Program-made: the position numbers and the translations under genes
In this document: in pieces, positions 1-11,376 of the stretch
How the letters are laid out: each line of letters begins with the position of its first letter
Numbering within the stretch: the stretch's first letter is position 1
DNA from: Linum tenue
Lineage: Eukaryota > Streptophyta > Magnoliopsida > Malpighiales > Linaceae
Length of the DNA: 64,000 nucleotides
Direction: 5' to 3'
NCBI GenBank assembly: GCA_946122785.1
Contig: CAMGYJ010000011.1
Coordinates: 55,974,449 to 56,038,448, forward strand
Notes under the pieces: model-generated
The model's database searches: none
Seen by the model: only the letters and a program-made list of their open reading frames with translations
What the model was told of the DNA's origin: nothing

Positions 1-1885
1 TGGTGGTCGGCGAAGATCGCTATCTGGGTTGGAGTCACTCTGCTAGCTTTCCTTCTTCCTTCCACCATTGTCAGGATCTACGGTTAGTTTCTTTCAAACC
101 AACAATGGAGTTTCAAGCTTCTTGCGGTAATTGGATTTTGCTGTGCTGATTCTGCTTTCCTTCTTCCTTTCTGTTTGTGCAGGCGAGATTGCACATTTTG
201 GTGCAGGGTAATGTACCAATTGGTTTCTGAATGTGCCTTTCTTTCTTCATCCAGCTGAATGAATGATTCAGTGTTCAATCTTTGTTTCTGCAGGGTGTTT
301 CTACTGATTCAGCTGGTGAGTGTGATCAGCTTCATTACATGGATCAACGATCGCTGCCTGTCTGAGAAAAACGCAGAAAGATGGTGAGGTTTTTCATCTT
401 CGACTACCCTTTGATTCTCCTTAGTAGTAACAAAAAATGCTGTACTGTTTCTTGAACCCTTTTGATTCCAAATTGGTGGCAGCCATATCCATGTGATGGT
501 GGTGGCGACAGGTTCATATGTGATCAGCCTGGTGGGGATAATCATGATGTTCATTTGGTACACACCAGACCCATCTTGCCTGCTCAACATATTCTTCATC
601 ACCTGGTCCCTAGTGCTCCTGCAACTCATGACCAGTGTCTCTCTTCACCCTAAAGTAATAACTAAAACCCTTCTTCCTTCCTTTCCTTTTTATGTTCATT
701 CATTGCAATGTTGTTCATGGTAATGCTAGAAGAAAGGAAGATGCTGAAACGTGCTCGTTTTTCGCGCAGATCAATGCCGGGTTCCTGGCACCTGGACTGA
801 TGGGGCTGTATGTTGTGTTCCTCTGCTGGTGTGCCATCAGAAGGCAAGCCTACCACACACCATTGCTCTTCAAATTTTCATGGTTCTTGCTCAATTTGGT
901 CCAAATTTGACCTCTTTCTTTCTATGGTAATATGACAACAGTGAACCAGCAGGGGAGAGTTGCAACAGGAAGGCAGAGGCTTCCCAGAGAACAGATTGGC
1001 TCACCATCATAGTAAGTAAAACCATCGTTAACCGAATCCTGAAACATCAGAAAAAGTTCATGGCTTTAATGGTGAACTACTTCCAATTTCTGCAGAGCTT
1101 TGTCATAGGGCTGCTGGCGATCGTCATAGCGACATTTTCCACTGGAATCGACTCACAGTGCTTCCAGAAGAGCGAGACGCAAGGTGGCGGTGGGGAAAAG
1201 GAAGAAGATGAAGTGCCATACGGGTATGGATTCTTCCACTTTGTGTTCGCGACGGGAGCAATGTACTTCGCCATGTTGTTGATCGGCTGGAACACCCACC
1301 ACGCCATTAAGAAGTACGCTCTCCCGCTCATCATCCCTATTCTTTTCCTATCTCACTTTTCCGCCCTCCAAATTTTCTCTTCTTTTCACTGTGGTCCTTG
1401 ATCTAATCGTGATATCATGTTTTGTTTTGTCGTGGTAGCGGACTTTGGTGGGTTTTTTTCCCCCTTTAATTTATCATCGAGAACACTTTTCCTAAAGTTA
1501 AAGCCATTAATTAGATTAGGGAAAGTTGTGCTCTTTTCCTGTTTTTTTAACATTGGGATGAAGATATAGTGACCAATGAGTTTGTTTTGCACTGTCTGTT
1601 GCGCAGGTGGACGATTGATGTGGGGTGGACTAGCGCATGGGTGAGAATAGTGAATGAGTGGCTGGCCGTTTGTGTATACAGTAAGTAAAAAACTCTCTAT
1701 TCGTCGTTAGCGGCGGCGATTCGTGTTCGGATTTGGTTAACCAAATTTAAACTCGAATTAACTAGCTGCTCAAAATCGATAAGACCTTAACGGTTTTGGT
1801 TTTTGTGGTTTTGGCCGTATGGATGATGGTGGCACCGATAATACTGAAGAGCAGAAGGGCAGCAGGGGGATCACCGCCGGTTTAG
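1..1885 (+). CDS. Serine incorporator (SERINC/TMS1) family membrane protein, 3' part
   Basis: Multipass membrane protein of the SERINC/TMS family, linked to serine incorporation into phosphatidylserine and sphingolipids. The 5' end lies outside the window and the frame is open from base 1. Inferred exons: 1-82, 183-207, 294-383, 483-654, 770-843, 942-1011, 1096-1313, 1607-1680 and about 1818-1885, giving about 290 codons. Family marks visible are WINDRCLSE, YTPDPSCLLN, ITWSLVLLQLMT, a loop with SEPAGESCNRK, then DVGWTSAWVRIVNEWLAVC and WMMVAP near the C-terminus. Several hydrophobic segments separate them. An acidic, Gly-rich loop (GGGGEKEEDEVPYGY) precedes the last helices, as in plant members. 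The intron after 843 has a GC donor. The last intron lacks an AG at the position expected from homology (see findings). About 110 N-terminal residues are probably missing, judged from the usual ~400-residue length. Family call firm; final exon boundary uncertain. Confidence 0.88.
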
Positions 1886-3547
1886 GAAAGGGACAAAGAT
1901 AGAGGAAAGAATGGGCTTTTTGTTCGTTTTAGTATGGCTTGGGCTTTCATCCTTCTTCCCCCGGTGGTGGTGCTATTGGGCCAAGGAGCATAATGGGCCA
2001 AACAGAGAAGTGACATCACTATAATGTTTAGGTTTATACGATGGATGTTCAACAAGTTGGACAAAAGGGGGCGAAAATGAGATTTGACATTCATTTGTTG
2101 CGGGATGGAAAATGTGGTGGTGGGGGGAATTGGATTCCTGTAAATAATAAGCAAATGAATAGAGTCGTCTCATTTTGGAGAAGTGTGTATTCGTGGATGG
2201 AGATGGATTCTGAAATCATTGGTTTGGAATACAACAAAGTTAGCTTCTTTTTTTTCTCAGTTGAGTTGTTGGTCCATGGTCAACAATTGAAGGCATGTCT
2301 CAAAGTCTCAGTCGATGTCATTTGGGGCATTTGGAAGCATTTTCCATGGTTGAAAATCCTTGGAAGAAAAGGAATGTGGATTCCCTATATGGTCCTCTGT
2401 TTGCTAGGTCAAGAGAAGAACACTAATTCTTTTTTTTTTTTTAAATCACTTACATTGTTGAATTCGAGAAACATATTATAAAATATATTACTCTGCTAAA
2501 CAAACTACTAAATTTACCCATTAACTAACATAGATTAATCTAACTTGCTGATCATATCAAATATCATATTATCTACCATTTTAGTTCGGCATAGTATTAT
2601 TTTTTGCAAACCCAATATTTTGCTAACTAAGAACCTACATTATCTTAATCATCCAAATTTATTAAATTGCTTAAAGATTTAACTATGAAGATTAGCATTT
2701 CCACCCACCTTTCTCTCCTGCCCATATGGAATCTTCTTTGTTCAAAACTTCGTTTGTGCATCTCTTTCGTTGCGATGTTTCTTAAGCATTCTCGTTTGTG
2801 AATTTCGGTGTCATTTGTAGCTCTCTTCCTTCGTAGTCTTTCATATCCAATTGCCAAGGAATGAATTGCATGAAACGGTTTCGAGAATGCATACCAGTGG
2901 CGAGTGGAATACATTATACATGTAAGTAACTGCAATCGCCTACTACAACCAGCGAAATGAGAAATCCAAGGTGAGTTTCCACTTGCAGAAGATAAAGAGA
3001 AGAATATCAATCTCAAAATGTCACATATATGCAATTGCACAAGCTTTACGCAGGAGACCAGCTGGTCCATTTCATACAATATATTCCAGACTCGAAACAG
3101 CTCGCCACGAGAACGAAGAGACTACGAAATAATACACATCTCGGATGATAAATGAAAGTGAAAAAAACACCTATCCCCTACAAAGAATTTTAACTTAAAA
3201 TAGAACAAGCTAAATGGTACAGTTTCCACGGTAGAAGACAGCACACACATTTTACCCCCTGATGAAAAATAATACAACAATGGAAAATCGCAATCGAAAG
3301 AAGAAAAGAGAAAACCCTAGACCTCTCGTTACAAATAATCTATAAAATTTCCCCGTTGCCTAATATATGAACAGTTGCCCTGTTGCCCAGGAAAAGACCA
3401 GCAGTTCACAATTTGCCTGGATCACGACGAGGTTAAAGGGCGGAACTTTCTTACCCAGCAGCCGTTTGGCAATAGGCAACAAGATGATGCAATTGCTGAA
3501 CTTAGGGTGAAAGAAATATTCCTCCCATGTTTTGTATTTATCACTCT
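1886..3547. other. Convergent intergenic spacer and 3' UTRs (SERINC / AGD14)
   Basis: Space between the stop of the + strand SERINC gene and the stop of the - strand ArfGAP gene. It should hold both 3' UTRs. It contains T-rich runs (for example near 2431) and AT-rich sequence. The open frames here have no recognisable domain. I see no gene. Confidence 0.6.
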
Positions 3548-6500
3548 TCATCCGAAAGGGTTTCCTCCTGCAGAGGGGAACGGCTGCAATGTAGTAGCTG
3601 GAGCCGAGAATCCGCCACCCAGATGTTGGTCCAAATTTAAGCCACCAAAGGCAGCACCAGCACCACCGCCGCCGAAACCTGCTATTCCTTGATGTCTGTA
3701 GAAAGTAAATTTCAGAAGCATTTAGCAGCTATGAAGTTTACTACATACCCACTACAACATAGAAACCTAGGTGTGGTTCGGTTGGTGGATTTGCCCTAGG
3801 AATCGTTTCAAATCCCAACTGCAAAAGTCAGTTTAGAAGCACGTTCCCAAGAGGTTGTTTGGCTGGTAGATTTGAAAGATCTCTCAGCTAATGGATTTGG
3901 CAGAAATTTCATGTTTGGATAGGCTATAGTGGTGGTGGACTGTGGGATATAGTATAGTGATCTGAATATAGGAGTGAGTTTTTTCGAATGACACTTTAGG
4001 TGACACATCTCTAAATCTCTTTGTTAGAGACAAGTTTCTTTCCCTGCAAATTTGAAAAATAGAATCATTCCCCTTCTAATTAGTCAAAGGACCCAAGCCA
4101 ACTAATGAATCAATAAGCAACAAGTACATAGTAAAACCGGTAACTTGGTCTCTTAATATTCCTGCACACCATTTGGTATAAAATCCAGAAAGCTATCTAA
4201 TCTCAACAATCGACCAGCCAAACAACACGTACGATTCTGGAAAGTTCAACTTATGTGTGATCATTAAGAGTCCTGTAGGTGGGTAGTTTTTTCATCTCCA
4301 TTAATTACTAGGCGAACCCCATGAGCTTGCACTTTAGCTAATCACTAGTATTACTGGTACAGTAGGTATGGTTCGTGAATACATACCCAGGCAATGGCAT
4401 GTGACTCGGTACTTGAGATGTAGTTGGCCCTGAGTTGTTTCATGAAGCAGGATAAGAATGTAAATACAATAATGCACAAGGGTGTTGAAAAGACTGAATG
4501 AGACAGAAATTTACTTGGGGGCGCTGTAGTTGCGTAAGATTGTAACTGGGTATGCAATCCTGATTGATAAGGTGATGGCTGGTTTGGCATCCAGGTTGCT
4601 GGTGAAGAGTTATCAAGACTTGAAGTGCGTTGTAGTCCTGATTGCAGCGCCACATTTGGTATAGCACTTTGCAAGGATGACATATTAGGAAACTGCAGAC
4701 ATGAAACCAATAAAATAAGAGTAAACAGATAAACAGCAGCCTTAGGTATCTTTCTGAATGCAGAAGTAACATATTCTCAACATTCCCGATCAAGCAGACA
4801 AGAACGACCACACTAGTCTTGCCTGCTCACAGAACTCCTAGAAACCGAATCCCCCCTGAATGGATAAATTTATTCAAATCTTCTAACTATCTAAAGTCTG
4901 ATTTCTCGAACTAATAATTCTACTATTCTAAGATTCAAGGAAGAACAATCTCTTTTCCAATGTAAGCCAGAAAGGACTCAAACACTGGTAGAATCTCCAG
5001 AGTGAGCTGCTTTAGCATTGTTATACTGAGATCTTTGAACATGAAAGTATAAAATGCTATAAGTGTCTTATCTAAAACCACAATGAACACTGCAAGCTGT
5101 GCCTAAAACATGGAAACGTTCCTTTGCTTTCCAATCTTATTATATTTTCCTTTTGAATAACAATTTCAGCATAGACATATTGTGAAATGAAAGACAGACA
5201 GAGTGTAAGGCAAACGAAGAGAGAGCACAACACATACAAGTTGGGCCTGAGCTGGTGTTGGCTCATTCACATCAAATGGATTTGACGATTTCGAGGGTTG
5301 CTGGACGAAAGTGGGCATAGGCTGTGGAAAAATGCAGATACAAGAGAGAAACAAATGAACACCCATAGAAAATCATAATAATCGGCGATTTTTTTTTTAT
5401 TACTGACAAACCTACCGCAGCAGCACTATTATATTGCATAGGAGCTGGAACATTAGCATATTGCATAGGGGCTGGCACATTAGCATACTGCATAGGGTAC
5501 ATCATACCACCAGGTGGACCTGTTTGCCACCCTGGAGCCATTGCAGGGAAATAAGGATATGTTGCAGTGAAAAGATCCTGCAGATATTTAAGGGACAATG
5601 TAAGGCACACATGTATTTGCAACCAATGTACAGTAGAAGGAGCTAATATGAAAAGATAGTTACCGAAGGTAATTCTTTCCTTCCAGTAGCTGTTGAAGGC
5701 TGTGCAGATGTAGGACCCGGAACTGTTCCTCCTCCAGGAGTTGTATTCAGAGTTGCTTGTACATTAGGGGGTAGTGACGAATTCCAAGGCTTGCAAAATG
5801 GACCAGCAAACAATAAGGTCCAAATGCTAACAAATATGTATAACACAATGAAAGCTAAAAAGGCTGTTATAAGGGCTTACATGATTGCCAACGGCTGGAA
5901 ATTGTTGAGTGGGAGATTGAGCAGGGGTCAAAGAAGGTTGTTGATGCTGTGCGGTGGCCCATTGCCCAGCCTCCGGAACAGGGGCATTACCACCATTGCC
6001 AGTCACAGGCATTGTACCAGTACCATTAGGAATAATTTGTGCGGGACCGGGTACAGATGGTGTAGCTGACAACTGAGATAAAACAGAATCCAGCGGACTG
6101 GCGTTTACAGGAGCCTCAGAAGCTTTAGGAGCAGGGGCAAAATCAAAAGACGCCCAGTTATTGTCATTGCTCGCAGCTGAAGTTGGTGGAGCAGGTAGAG
6201 TTGAAGTTGGCGGTTGTGCTTGGGGAGCAGCCGCGACAGCAACAGGAGCAGGATCAGAGTCAAAATCGATTAAGCTTGGTGCAGGTTCAACTTTTACTTC
6301 TGCAGGGGTCTCAGGCATAGACCCAAGGCTGCTTGAAGAGGCAGTTCTCTGTAATTGTTACAGCAAACTGTGGCATTAGGTCCACATCCTCCTACTATAA
6401 GACATCTTACTGGATGAAACCAATGAATGATTTCGTGTTTATACTTGAGCAGGTGTCAATAATATGATCAGGAAAGTGAATATAACTTTTAACGAAGAAA

Positions 6501-8692
6501 ATACATGAATATGACAAGATATCCAATTTTAACGACAGGAATATGACAAGATATCCACGGAATGATAGATGACACCACCATTATTTGGAAACCAAAGTTG
6601 AAAATGAGGAAGTTTAAATGCAATTAAACACAAAATATGAGTTTTAAAAGACATGTAGAGGTTAACGGGAAGAGGCGTACCTGCGTCGCCACAAACCCAT
6701 CAGCAGCCCTTGCTGCATTAGCTTTAGGTGGTTCACTTATACGAAGAGGCACTACACTATCACCCAAAATTTCTCGAACGGGCCGTACCACAGGGGGGCT
6801 AGATCCCCAAACATCATTTGGCCGCTCAGGTGACCGGCCTCCCAATTTCGAATCTCCATCAGATATTCTACGATCCTCACCTTTCCTTCCACTTCCAAAT
6901 CTATCCTCCCGACGCCAATCGTTGATAACCTCTGGTCGAGCGGGACTTTTCCTGTAATCATTGTACTGTCTACCTTCTTGATCATATCCAGGGCTTCTCC
7001 TCTCATCATAACCATATCTGTAGTTTTTGTCATCACTTCTTCCACCCGGACTAGACCTTTCATTGGAGCGACGGTCATAGACATCCTCGTATGGTGGACT
7101 CCGGGAGCCCACATCTTCTCTGTCACCCTGTACAGATTTAACTATGATGATTAGCATTTCTGTGCTGCCAAAACATACCGAAGAAATCAAAGCAGTTAAG
7201 AGACAGCTATATTGACATATAGTTTCAAGAGAAAAAAGAATGATGTCATCTCACCGTCTTCATTATTGGAGGTTTGCCATAGTTCTTATCACCCGTATAC
7301 CTTTTATCAACATACACGTGCTTAATGAAGTCCCGAAGTCTATCCACATTACTGTCACACAAGAAAATTAGGGAAGGACACCAGAACAAAAATCATTATT
7401 AAAATGTAAGATAGCTTTATGTAAGTCTGTGCCAACCTGCTGTCAGGTGAAGAGTTACGCTGAGCATCCCAGTCTTTCAGAAGAACTTCTCTTGCGTGCT
7501 GTCATGTATCCAGAATAAGGGTGGTCAAGGATGAAAGTTCAGGAATATGCTTCCATCAAATACGATTAAATTTAACATCAATGAAATACAAGACTGTCGT
7601 ACCTTGTTTCCACCTTCCTGAAGCGCAGCAACTTCTTGGGAGGTGAATTTAGCCATCGATATTGATTTTACTCTGTGAGTAAACTCCCGGCTGAGGAGGG
7701 TAGCAAATCCAACAGCGTAAGTATACAAGAGAATAAAACCTACCCAAACAGGAATGCGTTTAATACACCGACTTCCATAGAAACACATTCAAAGCAAAGT
7801 TGGCACGAATTGAACAAGGTTGTGCACCCCTAAATGTTTATCTGGAGATACTTACTGAATTCCACTACAGGTTGTGCAGACAAATGTCCAGAAATTCGTG
7901 CAAACATATTGCGGTCCCTGATCAAACAAAGAAAAAAGTCTTAGAACTGAAACATGTGCATTTCCCCCCAATAACATGGTACTGCAATACTCCAAGCACA
8001 TGATCATTTTCAACTAATGTAATGGTCAAAACCCCTAGTTATCACAGTTTCTACAGTCTCCATCATCTCTTTTGACCTAGGCAGTTTGATATGAACTACA
8101 TGGGAAATCTTTCCTCACCTACAGGCATGCCCCTGAGGGTACACAGAAAGTTATGAGTAAACAAGACGTATACTCCAAGGTCCTTTTTACTTTCATGTTT
8201 TGCTCACAAATTTGCAGACAAACATCGGAAGTTGAATAATTCTTGCGAAGCAATAAACATAAGAACCTTTGCAAGAAAAAGATCGTATCCCTTTCAACGT
8301 ATCTAAGGAACTCCCTGATGGACCAACTAATGCACTCCTGGAATCAATGTACCCTCTAAGTAAGTTAACAGCATTATCATCACATCAAATGTATAATTAA
8401 AGCTTCGCTTCACTTCTCCTAACTTCATTTCCTTTCCTGCCTAGCAAATTTCCACCCTAATTGCAACTAACACTTGAAATACAAAATCAATCAACTGACT
8501 CCTGCAACCGCTCAATTCCATGGGAGTAGAACCAAACCATCATCTTAGCAGTGCCAGAATTTCTGGGCAGAAAGCATTGGAAGCAAACATTACCAGACTG
8601 TTACAGTTGATGCATCTCCGATTGTCCGGAAGCTTGAGAAGCCCCCTGATTAATCTCTCATTTTTCTCGTCCTCCTTAACCCGACTCGCCAT
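3548..8692 (-). CDS. AGD14: ArfGAP zinc-finger protein, AGD14/ZIGA4-like
   Basis: GTPase-activating protein for ARF small GTPases, acting on Golgi/endosomal trafficking; closest to Arabidopsis AGD14 (ZIGA4). Thirteen exons (complement): 8594-8692, 7856-7917, 7603-7690, 7437-7498, 7255-7351, 6681-7127, 5881-6348, 5664-5789, 5416-5577, 5238-5321, 4515-4692, 4387-4429, 3548-3695. All phases close, giving 687 aa. The start MASRVKEDEKNERLIRGLLK fits the family. The ArfGAP zinc finger is C27-x2-C30-x16-C47-x2-C50, followed by SGIHREFTHRVKS with the presumed arginine finger R55. The ArfGAP region ends near GKPPIMKT. After it come an Arg/Asp/Ser-rich low-complexity segment, a Pro/Ala-rich acidic segment (SLIDFDSDPAP) and a tail with MQYANVPAP repeated in tandem, an NPFDVNEP motif and a Gly-rich C-terminus ending NPFG. 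NPF motifs normally bind EH domains. Catalytic residues look intact. Confidence 0.93.
3769..4240. mobile_element. Probable MITE inside the last ArfGAP intron
   Basis: The left end reads GTGTGGTTCGGTTGGTGGAT. The reverse complement of the right end reads GTGTTGTTTGGCTGGTCGAT, about 17 of 20 positions alike. A further internal copy of the motif (TTGTTTGGCTGGTAGATTT) occurs near 3855. Size and intronic position suit a MITE. No clear target-site duplication was found, so the boundaries are approximate. Confidence 0.4.
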
Positions 8693-8948
8693 TTTCTCCA
8701 CCGCCTATTATAACATTCAAACCAGAGTCAGCACTCGCAGAAAGCAAAAGGCAGCCATGAATACCACAGTTGTTGCTTAGCAATGAAATCTAAATTCCAC
8801 AGGGAACTCAATTATCTCTTCTGCTTCTTCGGCCGTAACTCCCCAGCCACCCAAAGGAAATTACCAGGAGACAGAAATTCAACCGTCTAAAGGGACGGAT
8901 CTGAAGGATCACATCCAGCAACAAACGGAACCAATGCAAAGTAAAAAC

Positions 8949-8950
<2 letters not shown>

Positions 8951-8981
<31 letters not shown>
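8951..8981. repeat. (CT)n microsatellite
   Basis: About 15 CT units in the 5'-leader intron of the ArfGAP gene. Likely length-polymorphic. Confidence 0.95.
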
Positions 8982-8982
<1 letters not shown>

Positions 8983-9221
8983 ACAGTTCTACTAACCGAC
9001 GAAGCAATTGAACTTGAAACTACCGGAAACCGACGCTTACCTGGATTGACTAACGCCGACAAGGGGAGCTGCTTCTCCGGTTTACACTTGTGCGGCTGGC
9101 TGACTTCAACTCAAAGATCCGGCGACTCCACGACTGCTTCTTCTCCCCCTTGGAACCCTTCAGGCGCTCTGCAATTCAATCATCAATAGCAGAAGCCGAG
9201 GAAGGAAAAAGGGAAAAGGGA

Positions 9222-9244
9222 AGAGAGAGAGAGAGAGAGAGAGA
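9222..9244. repeat. (GA)n microsatellite
   Basis: About 11 GA units at the presumed 5' end of the ArfGAP transcript; CT-rich on the transcribed strand. Confidence 0.93.
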
Positions 9245-9494
9245 TTTGTTCGCAGATCCTTTTAAGAATCTGCTGTAACTACAGATGAAGAAAAGAGAGA
9301 AGGGCTTTGTACAGCCAAGAGCTAATAACCAAAGTCAGCTTTCTCTTCAACGAAAAAGGAGGAACGAAAAGAAAGAAGCGAGTGGAAAAGAAAGGAGAAA
9401 ATGGGGAATATTTATAATCGTTAGTACAAAACTACAAATCAGTCTTCATTTTACTATCTTTTACATTCCAGTCCTTTCAGCCTTAGCTTTTAAC

Positions 9495-9660
9495 TAGGGG
9501 TGGCTATACGGTCCGGTCCGGTTAAATTGGCCCAAATTGATCCGGTCCAGTCCGGTTTTTTTGAAAATATAAGGACCAAAGATTGGATTGGATACAGTCC
9601 GGTCTTGATCCGGTCCGGTCTTGACCCGGTCCGGTCCCAATTCGGTCTTGATTTTATATT
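9495..9660. repeat. GGTCCGGT-rich repeat remnant
   Basis: Begins TAGGGGTGGC, then has several GGTCCGGT and GATCCGGTCC words within 150 bp. An 8-base word, CTTTTAAC, precedes it and recurs near 9694, which could be a target-site duplication, but the right end there shows no inverted terminus. Confidence 0.4.
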
Positions 9661-10536
9661 GAGATTGTGGGAATTTGAGTGACATAAGGCCTGCTTTTAA
9701 CGTTTTTGATGACACAAGTGTGTAATGGAAAAACGTTAAAAGCTGCTTCATCAAATTATCTACTGACAATATATTTCAACAATTTAAAACCTTTATTGGC
9801 CTAATAGGCAAAATTGGCACAAGTGTGTAGATTGGTTTGATTTGTGTATTCGTTAAATTGATGCATCGTGATAAATATATGTACTATAATGTAATAATTA
9901 TAAAATCGTGTATTATAGGTTACATTCATGTAATTATTTTTATAGTATGAAAAACTACGTTATGAGAAAATATCACTTTAACCCCGTCCTTTTTATATGA
10001 AGAAGACAATACCAATACGTAGAGATATAACTAGAATGGAAAAAGATTTAACAATATCAACCCAAACTATAACAATCTAAAACTGAATGATTATTCTTCT
10101 CACATTAATAAAAAAAAGCGTGCATTGGCTATACAAAGAAAAGATGAATTATAAACACCGCAGAAAAATTATATCGTTCTTACTCAAACAATCAGTCATC
10201 CCATAGAAACAACATGTAATTGTAGGGATGACAATGAGTCATTCGAGGGCGAATAATGTATATATGTTGTCATATCATAGCCAATTTGAGTTTTATCCTT
10301 ACGTATACTCCCACAAGATTTGGATAGTAAATCAAACCGTACGCGCAATCATTATGATTTCGAATATTAGTTAATATACCTGGTAATTGTTCCTTTTTAT
10401 TTGTTCATTTTAATGTGTTAAAATTTGCGAGCAGAGTAGCATTATACCAGTGAAAAGATTCAAGTTGGATAGTAAAAAATCATGGCTCATTATTCATACT
10501 GTTTGGATTCAAATTTATCCTAGGTCGGATTCTAGG

Positions 10537-10815
10537 TAGGGGCGGAGGACCGGTCGGTTCGGTTATATAACCGATAACTGAATGATTGGTTATCGGTCAA
10601 CCGAACCACCTCACAACCCTACCGACCATCGATTGCAAGAGGGCTTAAGTCTTCGGTTATCTCGGTTTCCGGTTAACCGAACAACCTCCAAGACCAAAAC
10701 CATATCACCTAGCCTCCAAACACCGATCGAGTTTTGATTATCTCGGTCATAAGTTAGTGGATAACTGGCCGATTTTGGTTATAACCGGTCGGTTAACCGC
10801 TAACCGATTGTATAG
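10537..10815. repeat. CGGTTAACCG-rich repeat remnant
   Basis: Dense in self-complementary words such as CGGTTAACCG and CGGTTATCGG. Composition matches the ends of the hAT element at 28154-29205, so it is probably a degraded relative. Confidence 0.4.
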
Positions 10816-11376
10816 CAGGGAATGTGTGGACAGTGGATTTATATTTTGGTGGAAGAAAGAATGTTTCTTTGAAACGTGGCGAACGATCAACGATGGAGAA
10901 AGCAGGAGAAAAGGTTAGAAAAAGAGGTCAGTGCGAAATCCCGCGATTGCGATTGGCTCCTTCACCCTTTTCGGCTCGGAGTTTAGCAGCAACACGACAA
11001 AACAAAAGAATATAAAAAAACAAAAGAAAATCCAGCTTCCCGCTCAAGCTTTCCCCCCACCCCTCTGCCGTTGCTCAGAAACTCTCATCAGACGATTTTC
11101 TGCAGAGCCACAGAACACAAATGAAACGTGAAAACAAAATCAAGCAACTGCAAAGAGCTCTCTCTCATTCGAGACGTGTATTTTTCCGAACTGAAGAAAA
11201 TATATAAAAACTCTCGGACAAAGACAAAAAGAAGGAAAACCGTTCCAAAGATCGCCGTTCAGAGCTGAGAGCCCGGAGCGAGGTTTTCATGAGAGAGAAA
11301 TGGTATTTTCGAACCGCTTTGCTCACTCGTCGGAGAAGCTAGGGTTAGCTCGTTGCTAGAGAGTTCGATTTCCGAA

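Larger units (their letters stand above)
8693..9260 (-). promoter_or_regulatory. 5' leader of the ArfGAP gene with a leader intron
   Basis: On the gene strand a good donor (CCAG|GTAAGC, intron from 9040) pairs with an acceptor ending at 8705, leaving 12 leader bases before the ATG at 8692. A leader exon of roughly 9041-9260 is therefore likely. A (CT)n/(GA)n tract lies inside the leader intron at 8951-8981 and another at 9222-9244 close to the presumed transcription start. CT-rich leaders are common in plants. The transcription start itself is not defined. Confidence 0.5.
9261..11100. other. Intergenic, AT-rich, with two GGTCCGGT / CCGGTTAACCG repeat remnants
   Basis: No gene recognised. Around 9495-9640 lies TAGGGGTGGC followed by repeated GGTCCGGT words. 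Around 10537-10815 lies TAGGGGCGGAGGACCGG followed by repeated CGGTTATCGGTTAACCG-type words. Both openings resemble the TAGGGGTGGC termini of plant hAT elements, but I could not find matching right ends. Confidence 0.5.

Noticed and set aside
2041..2481. 146-codon + frame between SERINC and AGD14
   Set aside because: No domain, ends in homopolymer-coded Phe runs, lies in a 3' UTR/spacer.
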